Shown here piece after piece: positions 1-6,281 of a stretch of DNA of 7,698 nucleotides. The translations under genes and the position numbers were made by a program. The number at the start of each line of letters is the position of its first letter. Position 1 is the first letter of the stretch. This DNA is from Chitinophagaceae bacterium (GTDB taxonomy: Bacteria > Bacteroidota > Bacteroidia > Chitinophagales > Chitinophagaceae): assembly GCA_016787105.1 (NCBI GenBank), contig JAEUVI010000591.1, positions 1 to 7,698 of the forward strand, given 5' to 3'. A model generated the notes under the pieces. The model was not told the DNA's origin. It did not search any database and saw nothing but the letters and a program-made list of their open reading frames with translations.

Positions 1-1360
1 CTTTAATATTGTCTGCTTCAGCAAATACAATTCGCTTTGGATCGCGGCGGGCCTTACTACCTATTACACGCATTACCTGGTTATCCAGTCCGAGACGATT
101 GTTCAGATTAGTGACATAAGCATCCCAATCCGTTATCGGGAACTGTGCTTCGCCACTTTCCATTGCTGCCTTCGCTACTGCAGGTGCTACTGTAGATAAC
201 AATCTTGGGTCGAGTGGCTTTGGAATAATATAATTGGGGCCAAACGAAATTGTCTTTTCATTATAAGCCAGGTTTACAATATCCGGTACGGGGGTTTTTG
301 TTAACTCGGCCAATGCTTTTACCGCAGCAAGTTTCATTGCTTCATTTATATGGCGCGCCCGCACATCCAATGCGCCTCGGAAAATATAAGGGAACCCGAG
401 TACATTATTTACCTGGTTAGGATAATCGCTGCGGCCTGTTGCCATTATAATATCCTTTCTCGCATTGGTAGCATCTTCCCAGCTAATTTCCGGGTCGGGA
501 TTGGCCATGGCAAATACAATCGGATTTTTGGACATGCTTTTCACCATATCTGCGTTCAACACATTTCCTGCACTCAAACCTATAAACACATCACAATCCT
601 TCATTGCATCGGCCAGGTTCACATCGCCTTTCGCGTTAGCAAATGGTTTTTTGAATTCGTCCAAATCCGTTCTTTCTCTATGTAATGCGCCTTTGCGGTC
701 AAACATGATAAAGTTTTCTGCAAGTGCACCAAGCGACACATATAATTGTACGCAGGCCATTGCGGCAGCGCCGGCACCATTTACGACAAACTTTACTTTG
801 TCAATTTTCTTTTTTTGTATTTCCAATGCATTCAGTAATGCAGCAGCACTGATAATCGCGGTACCATGCTGATCGTCGTGCATCACGGGAATGTTCAGTT
901 GCTCTTTCAGTTTGCGTTCGATGTAAAAACATTCAGGGGCTTTGATGTCCTCAAGATTGATGCCGCCAAATGTGGGCTCCAATGCTTTTACAATCTGCAC
1001 AAATTTTTCAGGATCTTTTTCGTTGATTTCAATATCAAATACATCAATGTCGGCAAATATTTTAAACAGTACGCCTTTTCCTTCCATTACAGGTTTGCCT
1101 GCTTCAGGGCCAATATCTCCCAACCCCAGAACCGCGGTTCCATTACTGATTACTGCAACCAGATTTCCCTTTGCTGTGTATTTATATACGTTTTCAACAT
1201 TTTCATGAATCTCTTTACAGGGTTCTGCCACACCGGGTGAGTAAGCAAGTGAAAGATCCCGTTGGGTCTTTGCATCCTTTGTAGGAATGACTTCTATTTT
1301 TCCCGGTCTTCCTTTGGAATGATATTCAAGTGCATCCTGTTTACGTAAGTTTTTTTGCAT
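1..1360 (-). CDS. maeB: NADP-type malic enzyme with C-terminal phosphotransacetylase-like domain (MaeB), 3' end cut by window
   Basis: Cytosolic enzyme that oxidatively decarboxylates malate to pyruvate and CO2 with reduction of NAD(P)+, supplying NADPH and linking the TCA cycle to pyruvate. I translated the minus strand from the ATG at 1360-1358 (begins MQKNLRKQDALEYHSKGRPG); 453 codons are open to the left edge. The N-terminal malic domain shows YSPGVAEPC (catalytic Tyr about 40), GLGDIG at 79-84, general-base Lys about 95 in MEGKGVLFK, and metal ligands in LEDIKAPECF (Glu137, Asp138) and HDDQHGTA (Asp163). The Rossmann domain has GAGAAA at 195-200. Near residue 440 the sequence RIVFAEADNIK begins what looks like the phosphotransacetylase-like domain of multimodular MaeB proteins (usually about 750 residues), so roughly 300 residues lie outside. 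Family assignment is firm. NADP preference is inferred from the MaeB architecture. No Shine-Dalgarno is evident. It is divergent from the ABC operon, with no sign of co-regulation. Confidence 0.96.
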   Translation of the reverse strand, partial: MQKNLRKQDALEYHSKGRPGKIEVIPTKDAKTQRDLSLAYSPGVAEPCKEIHENVENVYKYTAKGNLVAVISNGTAVLGLGDIGPEAGKPVMEGKGVLFKIFADIDVFDIEINEKDPEKFVQIVKALEPTFGGINLEDIKAPECFYIERKLKEQLNIPVMHDDQHGTAIISAAALLNALEIQKKKIDKVKFVVNGAGAAAMACVQLYVSLGALAENFIMFDRKGALHRERTDLDEFKKPFANAKGDVNLADAMKDCDVFIGLSAGNVLNADMVKSMSKNPIVFAMANPDPEISWEDATNARKDIIMATGRSDYPNQVNNVLGFPYIFRGALDVRARHINEAMKLAAVKALAELTKTPVPDIVNLAYNEKTISFGPNYIIPKPLDPRLLSTVAPAVAKAAMESGEAQFPITDWDAYVTNLNNRLGLDNQVMRVIGSKARRDPKRIVFAEADNIK

Positions 1361-1562
1361 AGAATGATTTTGTCTTATAATAATCCTGCAGCTTTATCAA
1401 TTAAAGTTCTCTTTTACAATGCGGTTTTTGAATTTCGCTACGCTTTATATAATGTTTATCATCAGGCAAATACAATCATAAAGCTAACGGAATGGGCTGC
1501 AAGGTACAAAAATCATTATGCCCCGGTTCCAGAGAGGAAATTTTGAAAAAATCCGGATAAAA

Positions 1563-1593
1563 TTTGGAGGGAATAATTTTTTAATTATGTTTG
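1563..1593 (+). promoter_or_regulatory. Bacteroidota-type sigma promoter of the GntR/ABC operon
   Basis: TTTG at 1563-1566 and TATGTTTG at 1586-1593 are separated by 19 bases. This is an exact match to the Bacteroidota primary-sigma consensus (-33 TTTG, 19-21-base spacer, -7 TAnnTTTG). Transcription would start at about 1598-1602, giving a leader of roughly 30 bases before the ATG at 1630. The predicted start falls inside the inverted-repeat operator immediately downstream. The motif is read directly; promoter activity is inferred. Confidence 0.75.
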
Positions 1594-1594
1594 T

Positions 1595-1616
1595 GTGTAC
1601 TATTGAAGTAGTACAC
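1595..1616. promoter_or_regulatory. Inverted-repeat operator, probably bound by the operon's own YtrA-like GntR regulator
   Basis: GTGTACTA (1595-1602) and TAGTACAC (1609-1616) are perfect 8-bp reverse complements around a 6-base spacer. The symmetric GTGTAnnn...nnnTACAC form resembles known YtrA-subfamily GntR sites (the Bacillus YtrA site has AGTGTA...TACACT half-sites). It begins one base after the -7 element and covers the predicted transcription start, a standard place for a repressor to block initiation. A YtrA-like gene lies third in the operon it would control. Binding is inferred, not shown. Confidence 0.75.
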
Positions 1617-1629
1617 TAAAACACTTGGT

Positions 1630-2463
1630 ATGATTTCAATCCATGACCTTCATTTTTCTTATAAAAAGAAAAAGGTTTTTACAGGACTTTCGTTACAGTT
1701 GAAAACCGGGCACATTTACGGTTTGCTTGGAAAGAACGGAACAGGGAAATCAACCTTGCTCCGGAGTATAGCAGGTCTCTTGTTTCCTGATAAGGGTAAA
1801 GTAGAAGTATTGGGCTATGATCCGGCCAAACGGGAACCCGATTTTCTCAGCGATGTATTTATGGTGCCGGAAGAATTTTATTTTCCGAATGTACCGCTCA
1901 GCTATCTGATTAAGCACCATGCTCCATTTTATCCCCGCTTCAGCGAATCGCAGTTTAATAAATATATACAGGAGTTTGAAATCCCTTCGGACAGTACGCT
2001 GCAGAATATGAGTTATGGGCAAAAGAAAAAAGTATTGATAAGTTTTGGCCTGGCTACAAATAGTTCATTGCTGCTACTGGATGAACCGACCAATGGCTTG
2101 GATATTATGAGTAAAAGCCAGTTTCGTAAGGTAATGGCCGGCGCGTTGGATGAAAAGAAATGTGTTATTATCAGTACACACCAGGTAAAGGATTTGGAAA
2201 ATCTTATAGATCGTATCACGATTATTGACGAAGGGGCTATTTTATTCGATCAGGACATTGAACATATAGCTGGTAAACTTTCTTTCCGCATATCGCATGA
2301 CAGCGAGGAAATAAAACATGCACTGTATAGTGAAAGCTCATTGAAGGGAAGCGCTATTGTTACCACAAATACATTTGGTGAAGAAAGCAAGATAGATCTT
2401 GAATTATTGTATAAAGCAATTGTAACAAACGGCCCTAAAGTTCAATCCGTTTTTAACGCATAA
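1630..2463 (+). CDS. ABC transporter ATP-binding protein (YtrB-like), first gene of GntR-regulated operon
   Basis: Cytoplasmic ATPase of 277 residues that should power the permease encoded 9 bases downstream. Visible motifs are A-loop Tyr11 in HFSYKKKK, Walker A GKNGTGKST at 34-42, signature MSYGQKKKV starting at 127 (Tyr in place of the usual first Gly of LSGGQ), Walker B LLLLDE at 147-152 followed by PTNGLD, and switch His184 in IISTH. The Q-loop position reads MVPEE (Glu81/82), an acidic variant common in ABC-2-type exporter ATPases. Residues after about 215 form a divergent C-terminal tail of unknown role. The ATG at 1630 lies 13 bases after the operator and is the first start downstream of the predicted transcript start; no Shine-Dalgarno is visible. 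Gene order ATPase-permease-GntR recalls Bacillus ytr, where YtrB is the ATPase. That parallel is inference and the substrate is unknown. Confidence 0.92.
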   Translation: MISIHDLHFSYKKKKVFTGLSLQLKTGHIYGLLGKNGTGKSTLLRSIAGLLFPDKGKVEVLGYDPAKREPDFLSDVFMVPEEFYFPNVPLSYLIKHHAPFYPRFSESQFNKYIQEFEIPSDSTLQNMSYGQKKKVLISFGLATNSSLLLLDEPTNGLDIMSKSQFRKVMAGALDEKKCVIISTHQVKDLENLIDRITIIDEGAILFDQDIEHIAGKLSFRISHDSEEIKHALYSESSLKGSAIVTTNTFGEESKIDLELLYKAIVTNGPKVQSVFNA

Positions 2464-2472
2464 TTTATTTGT

Positions 2473-3321
2473 ATGAACCAAATATTCAGTCTTAACAGGT
2501 GGTTGCTGCTTACCAGGAAGCATTGGTCTGAAAACCGCAAGAAGTATACATTGGGATTAATGGCGCTAACAGGCATAATGATAGTGTGGTTTATTTTCAA
2601 CATCATAATGGAACCATATAATGCAATGGATGAATCCATTCAGTACGGAACTTATTATATAGGACTATTTATTGTCGGTTGTTTGTATGGTAGTACGCTT
2701 TTCAGCGAGCTTTCATCCAGGCCAAAGGGAATTAATTATTTGTCTGTTCCCGCGTCTCATTTTGAAAAAACACTTTCTGCGTTATTGTATGGGGTAGTGA
2801 TTTTTTTCCTGTGTTATACGCTTATCTTTTATGTAGCTGATTTTATCATGGTAAAAATAGCCAATGCGGTTTCTTATGCCTATTGGGAAAAGCATTATTC
2901 AGATGGACAGGCATTTTCTCCGCGAAAAATAGTAAATGTGTTCTGGGGAAATGAACGTGCCGGGCGTGTGAACATCAATATCTTTTTTCTTTTCTTGCTG
3001 TCATACTTTGCTATCCAGTCTGCTTTTATACTCGGTTCAGTTTATTTTGTAAAATTCAGTTTTATAAAAACTGCACTTGTTTTAATAGCAGCTTTTTTAT
3101 TCATTATCATGTTTACTGGTAAGGTGTTGGGTTCATTTGTACCTATTGGCGGTTTTAGCAATGGGTTTTCAACCTATCATTTATACAGTGATGGAGATAT
3201 GGATAAGATCATCCGCTTACCGGAATGGATAAATTCAATTGTGTTGTTCTTATTGAAATACGCATTTGCACCAATATTCTGGGTCGTAACCTATTTCCGC
3301 TTAAAAGAAAAAGAGATCTAA
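2473..3321 (+). CDS. ABC transporter membrane subunit, six predicted helices
   Basis: Integral inner-membrane protein of 282 residues, probably the partner of the ATPase ending 9 bases upstream. Hydrophobic segments lie at about 26-46, 60-77, 101-126, 169-193, 197-217 and 252-274. A cytosolic stretch between helices 2 and 3 reads FSELSSRPKGINYLSVPASH followed by FEK. This fits the pattern FSEL...G..YL..PaS..EK that I recall from many uncharacterised Bacteroidota ABC-2-like permeases. It has a basic N-terminus (RKHWSENRKK) before helix 1 and a charged C-terminus (RLKEKEI). The loop at 127-168 is the longest hydrophilic part. No periplasmic substrate-binding domain is fused, consistent with an exporter or envelope-remodelling role rather than import. 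The specific substrate cannot be read from sequence. Confidence 0.8.
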   Translation: MNQIFSLNRWLLLTRKHWSENRKKYTLGLMALTGIMIVWFIFNIIMEPYNAMDESIQYGTYYIGLFIVGCLYGSTLFSELSSRPKGINYLSVPASHFEKTLSALLYGVVIFFLCYTLIFYVADFIMVKIANAVSYAYWEKHYSDGQAFSPRKIVNVFWGNERAGRVNINIFFLFLLSYFAIQSAFILGSVYFVKFSFIKTALVLIAAFLFIIMFTGKVLGSFVPIGGFSNGFSTYHLYSDGDMDKIIRLPEWINSIVLFLLKYAFAPIFWVVTYFRLKEKEI

Positions 3322-3323
3322 GA

Positions 3324-3341
3324 GATTAAACTGATTAAACT
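3324..3341 (+). repeat. Perfect 9-bp tandem duplication abutting the gntR start codon
   Basis: GATTAAACT occurs twice head-to-tail (3324-3332 and 3333-3341), filling almost the whole 20-base gap between the permease stop and the gntR ATG at 3342. It may be a simple slippage duplication. Its position means it forms the entire translation-initiation region of the regulator. Confidence 0.85.
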
Positions 3342-3713
3342 ATGCAATTCAGAGAATCACAAGCGATATACCTGCAGATAGCTGATTATATCTGTGAAAA
3401 GATATTGCTGAAGGAATGGAAGACGGATGAACGCATACCATCGGTGCGGGAACTGGCAGTGCAATTGGAGGTAAATCCTAATACCGTAATGCGTACCGTT
3501 GAATTTCTGCAGCAACAGGAAATTATTTATAACCAGCGGGGCATTGGTTATTTCGTAGCAGCGGATGCATATAAAAACGCATTGCAGTACCGCAAAAATG
3601 AATTTACAGAAAAAGATATGCCGGCTGTATTCAGGAGCCTGTACCTGCTCGGTATGGAACTGGACGAACTGAAGCCCCGTTTTGAAAAATATAAAAAACA
3701 AAATTTCGCCTGA
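3342..3713 (+). CDS. GntR-family transcriptional regulator, YtrA subfamily
   Basis: DNA-binding repressor of 123 residues, expected to bind the inverted repeat at 1595-1616 as a dimer. The N-terminal winged helix-turn-helix is clear: residues 5-26 (SQAIYLQIADYICEKI...) form the first helix, RIPSVRELAVQLEVNPNTV at 31-49 is the GntR helix-turn-helix core, and IIYNQRGIGYFV at 61-72 is the wing. Only about 48 residues follow, too short for a FadR, HutC or MocR effector domain. This length is diagnostic of the YtrA subfamily, whose small C-terminal helices mediate dimerisation. YtrA regulators usually sit in operons with ABC transporters and repress them, exactly as seen here. The start is fixed by the MQFRESQAIYLQIA family pattern. 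The inducing signal is unknown; in Bacillus, YtrA-controlled genes respond to cell-wall antibiotics. Confidence 0.95.
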   Translation: MQFRESQAIYLQIADYICEKILLKEWKTDERIPSVRELAVQLEVNPNTVMRTVEFLQQQEIIYNQRGIGYFVAADAYKNALQYRKNEFTEKDMPAVFRSLYLLGMELDELKPRFEKYKKQNFA

Positions 3714-3730
3714 TACTTTAATTCAATTAT

Positions 3731-4462
3731 ATGAGGACAAGTAACAAAATTCTGCTGAGTGTTTTTTTAGCAATACTGGCTATCCTTACCGGTCTTTATG
3801 GTGCGGTGTATGCGAAATACAGGAATAATGACTTTATTACTTCTGCAAGGCTGCACCAGGAAAATTATGATACATATAAAATTAAGGGTGTGCAATCCGT
3901 ATCGCTTACAGGGTTGGATCATGTAACCATCATTCCTTCGGATACGGCGAGAATAGAAATTGAAAAAATGGAAGGAGCAAAAGCGCTGCACACATTTTCG
4001 AATGGCACCCTCGTTGTAAAAGGTGATACAATGATTACATATAAAGACGGAACTACAAAGCGCGAAAGATCATATAGAGATATTATCATTTACCTCCCCC
4101 TGGTGCAGAATATAAAAGCGGATTTTTGCAACCTTTCAATAAAGGGAGGAAAAGATTCAACCGCGGCACCTGCAATTCAACTGGAGCTTGACGCTACTGA
4201 ATTACAACTGGGCAATTCGAACAGGGAAGAAGCTAATTCAACAGAAAATTTTAAAACTATAGTTATTGCTAAAGCAAACGGAGGCCTGGTTGAGCTTTCA
4301 AGTAAAGCTTTTGTAAACAAAATGGATTTAAACCTGCAAATGGGGCGCTTTGAAGATGGAGGCGCTACATTCAATTCACTTTCTGTTGCAGCCGATACGA
4401 ATTCTACAATATCAATAACAGGTAAAAATATTCCTAAAACAACTTTCATCTCAAAACCCTGA
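3731..4462 (+). CDS. Membrane-anchored, beta-rich extracytoplasmic protein (possible DUF2807/GIN-type fold)
   Basis: Protein of 243 residues with one N-terminal hydrophobic segment (about 7-28, ILLSVFLAILAILTGLYGAV) after a short basic start. There is no lipobox Cys and no obvious cleavage site, so it is probably anchored in the inner membrane facing the periplasm, though a cleaved signal is possible. The rest alternates short hydrophobic and polar stretches (SVSLTGLDHVTIIPSDTA at 56-73, then FSNGTLVVKGD, IIIYLPLVQNIKADF, FKTIVIAKANG), typical of beta-helical or stacked beta-strand proteins. The SVSLTGLDHVTI and IIIYLPLVQNIKA pieces resemble the DUF2807 autotransporter-adhesin head (GIN) family of Bacteroidota; I cannot confirm this without a profile search. 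It lies 17 bases after gntR and one base before the second ATPase, so it is very likely co-transcribed. It may be the sensor, accessory or protective component of the transporter system. Function unproven. Confidence 0.7.
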   Translation: MRTSNKILLSVFLAILAILTGLYGAVYAKYRNNDFITSARLHQENYDTYKIKGVQSVSLTGLDHVTIIPSDTARIEIEKMEGAKALHTFSNGTLVVKGDTMITYKDGTTKRERSYRDIIIYLPLVQNIKADFCNLSIKGGKDSTAAPAIQLELDATELQLGNSNREEANSTENFKTIVIAKANGGLVELSSKAFVNKMDLNLQMGRFEDGGATFNSLSVAADTNSTISITGKNIPKTTFISKP

Positions 4463-4463
4463 T

Positions 4464-5378
4464 ATGAGTAGCCCGGTTATACAGACAAAGAACCTTGATT
4501 TCTTTTTCAATTCTGGATCTAAAACGCTGGATGATGTAAATCTGGTTGTTCCTGCAGGGAGTATTTATGGCTTTCTCGGCCCCAACGGAGCTGGTAAAAC
4601 GACAACACTCCGCCTGTTGCTGGGGTTATTGAAAAAACAACACGGCAGTATTGAAATTTTCGGAAAGAATTTTGAAAACAACCGGATTGAAATTTTAAAA
4701 CGTGTCGGTTCATTAATTGAGCAACCTTCATTGTATCTGCACCTCACCGCAATTGAAAACCTGGAAATTTACCGGATTATATACGGGTGTAATAAAAGCA
4801 GGATTAATGAAGTGCTTAGTATCGTTGGTCTCGAAAATACGGGTAAGAAAAAGGCAAAGCAGTTTTCACTTGGTATGAAACAGCGTTTGTCAATTGCGAT
4901 TGCATTATTGCACCAGCCCAAATTATTGATCCTGGATGAGCCGACAAATGGTTTGGATCCCAACGGAATTATAGAGACAAGGGAATTGATTAAAAAGCTG
5001 AATAAAGAACACAATACAACAGTGCTTGTTTCCAGCCATATATTGAATGAAGTAGAACGGATGGCAACACATGTCGGTATTATTCATAAGGGAAAAATGC
5101 TTTTCCAGGGTTCGCTTGGCGAATTGCAGCAGATGAAAACAAAACAAACTGCGCTGGAAATAGAAACGAGTGATAATACGAAAAGTGCGCAGCTGCTAAA
5201 GGAGCAGTTCTCAATTCAGCAGTTGAACGGGAAAATTATTATTCCTTTTCAAAGCAAGGAGCAAAGCGCCGCTGTAAATAAAATGTTGCTGCAGCATAAT
5301 ATAGATGTATACACACTGCATCCGCAACAGAGCGACCTTGAACAATTATTTATTGATATTACAAGCAACGACAAATGA
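4464..5378 (+). CDS. ABC transporter ATPase, BcrA/LanF (bacitracin or lantibiotic resistance) type
   Basis: Cytoplasmic ATPase of 304 residues, partner of the permease whose start overlaps its stop by four bases. Motifs are Walker A GPNGAGKTT at 39-47, VGSLIEQPSLY at 81-91, signature FSLGMKQRL starting at 134, Walker B LLILDE at 154-159 followed by PTNGLDPNG, and switch His192 in LVSSH. In the LIEQPS segment Glu86 takes the place of the usual Q-loop Gln. This E-loop is known from lantibiotic-immunity LanF and bacitracin BcrA proteins and is required for immunity in the studied examples. The C-terminal 80 residues form the variable accessory region also found in BcrA relatives. It differs clearly from the first ATPase of the operon (E-loop, canonical LDPNG after Walker B), so it is not a recent duplicate. 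The start follows the previous stop by one base. Substrate, possibly a peptide antibiotic or lipid-linked cell-wall molecule, is inferred. Confidence 0.92.
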   Translation: MSSPVIQTKNLDFFFNSGSKTLDDVNLVVPAGSIYGFLGPNGAGKTTTLRLLLGLLKKQHGSIEIFGKNFENNRIEILKRVGSLIEQPSLYLHLTAIENLEIYRIIYGCNKSRINEVLSIVGLENTGKKKAKQFSLGMKQRLSIAIALLHQPKLLILDEPTNGLDPNGIIETRELIKKLNKEHNTTVLVSSHILNEVERMATHVGIIHKGKMLFQGSLGELQQMKTKQTALEIETSDNTKSAQLLKEQFSIQQLNGKIIIPFQSKEQSAAVNKMLLQHNIDVYTLHPQQSDLEQLFIDITSNDK

Positions 5379-6145
5379 GTTTCGCTATTTCATTAAGAGC
5401 TGAGATTTTAAAAACCAAAAGAAGTGCAGCCTTCTGGCTGAGTGTACTTGGCGCCTTATTTATACCGGTAATTTTTTTCCTGATGTACTTTTTTAAACCG
5501 GAAGAGTTTTCTGTTCAGTTGAAAAGCAAACCATGGGAAGGTCATTTCGAGCATGGCTGGCAGGCGCTTTCATTATTTCTTTTACCGATGTTTGTAATAC
5601 TTACATGCAGCCTTATTCCGCAGATAGAGTTTAAGAATAACACCTGGAAACAGGTTTTTGCATCACCGCAATCATTAGGTAATATTTTCTTCTCTAAATT
5701 CCTGGCGATTCACCTGATGATCCTCTTTTGTTTTATTTTGTTTAATATTTTCATGTTACTCTCTGCTGTTAGTGTAAACTTCCTTAATTCAAAATATTCA
5801 TTTCTCAGCACTCCGGTAGATTGGCTGGCATTACTACGATTGAGTTTTAAGACATATGTATCAATACTGGGAATCAGCGCTATTCAATACTGGATAAGTT
5901 TGCGGTTTAAAAATTTTATAGCGCCTATTGGTATCGGGTTGGCGCTTTTAATAACCTCTTTAATCATCATGCAGTGGGAACATATTTCCAAAGTGCCTTA
6001 TGCACATCCTGCCCTTACTTTTTTTGATATCCGTAAAAAATCGTCTCATCTCCTTACAAATCATGAGTGGAATTCAATAGGCTACTTTATATTTTTCACA
6101 ATAGTAGCTTTTTTCGATATGAAGTACAGGAAGGAGCGGGGGTAA
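5375..6145 (+). CDS. ABC-2 type permease (LanE/BcrB-like), last gene of the operon
   Basis: Integral membrane protein of 256 residues. Predicted helices are at about 18-40, 62-82, 106-134, 150-172, 180-199 and 234-249, the six-helix ABC-2 plan. The cytosolic segment EFKNNTWKQVFASP at 85-98 between helices 2 and 3 resembles the conserved coupling region of LanE/LanG and BcrB-type permeases, where the E..N.TW...L..P pattern is typical. ATGA overlap with the ATPase stop (5375-5378) implies translational coupling and a shared complex. Classic lantibiotic-immunity systems have two permeases (LanE and LanG). Only one is present here, so it probably works as a homodimer or pairs with the other permease of the operon. 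Transport substrate is unknown. Confidence 0.88.
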   Translation: MSFAISLRAEILKTKRSAAFWLSVLGALFIPVIFFLMYFFKPEEFSVQLKSKPWEGHFEHGWQALSLFLLPMFVILTCSLIPQIEFKNNTWKQVFASPQSLGNIFFSKFLAIHLMILFCFILFNIFMLLSAVSVNFLNSKYSFLSTPVDWLALLRLSFKTYVSILGISAIQYWISLRFKNFIAPIGIGLALLITSLIIMQWEHISKVPYAHPALTFFDIRKKSSHLLTNHEWNSIGYFIFFTIVAFFDMKYRKERG

Positions 6146-6211
6146 GAACGACCAGGGTATAGCCATGATTTTCATTAATTAGTCGTTAATTTTTCCTGAA
6201 CTACAGATTTG

Positions 6212-6249
6212 CACAACTAATTTCCGGGATTTGCCGTTAATTAGTTGTG
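6212..6249. repeat. 11-bp inverted repeat between the ABC operon and the S41 gene: terminator hairpin or operator
   Basis: CACAACTAATT (6212-6222) and AATTAGTTGTG (6239-6249) are perfect reverse complements around a 16-base interval. That interval can add three G/C pairs (CGG at 6225-6227 with CCG at 6234-6236) after a two-base mismatch on each side. As RNA this makes a stable imperfect hairpin about 66 bases after the last ABC stop, suitable for a 3' end of the operon. However, it is AT-rich at the base and is followed by TAAATATTTATT rather than a T-run. It could equally be a protein-binding site for the S41 gene, since it overlaps that gene's best promoter candidate. Confidence 0.6.
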
Positions 6250-6261
6250 TAAATATTTATT
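6230..6261 (+). promoter_or_regulatory. Weak candidate promoter for the S41 lipoprotein gene
   Basis: TTTG at 6230-6233 is followed after 20 bases by TATTTATT (6254-6261), which matches TAnnTTTG at six of eight positions counting the free bases. Spacing is right for a Bacteroidota promoter, and the start would fall about 6266-6270, just ahead of the gene. The poor -7 element makes this tentative. The right arm of the inverted repeat lies inside the spacer. Confidence 0.3.
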
Positions 6262-6281
6262 CCACACAGATTATGCGGTTT

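Larger units (their letters stand above)
1361..1629. other. Divergent intergenic region between maeB and the ABC operon
   Basis: These 269 bases separate the two divergent genes. The right third holds the plus-strand promoter and the inverted-repeat operator described separately. The left two thirds must contain the maeB promoter, but I see no good minus-strand match to TAnnTTTG; the best is a one-mismatch TGTATTTG (complement of 1467-1474) with no properly spaced -33 element. A 63-codon plus-strand open frame (1355-1546) runs through this part but shows no recognisable motif, starts inside maeB and lacks an initiation signal, so I do not call it a gene. Confidence 0.7.

Noticed and set aside
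350..1240. Several plus-strand open frames opposite the malic enzyme
   Set aside because: They are antisense shadows of a strongly conserved malic-enzyme coding frame on the minus strand, and their translations look like reverse-complement artefacts.
1467..1474. Minus-strand TGTATTTG as the maeB -7 element
   Set aside because: It has one mismatch to TAnnTTTG, and the nearest upstream TTG is about 25 bases away, outside the 19-21-base spacing. It is also more than 100 bases from the start codon.
1355..1546. 63-codon plus-strand open frame in the divergent intergenic region
   Set aside because: It starts inside the maeB start region on the opposite strand, has no recognisable motif and no initiation context, and occupies what should be the maeB promoter region.
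1538..1565. AAATTTT/AAAATTT inverted repeat with an inner ATCCGGAT palindrome
   Set aside because: The arms are pure A/T and short, expected by chance in an AT-rich intergenic region. It lies upstream of and partly overlaps the -33 element, but there is no supporting second copy.
5306..5313. TGTATACA palindrome as a second GntR operator
   Set aside because: It lies inside the coding region of the second ATPase, lacks the GTGTACTA half-site pattern and the 6-base spacer, and is short enough to be chance.
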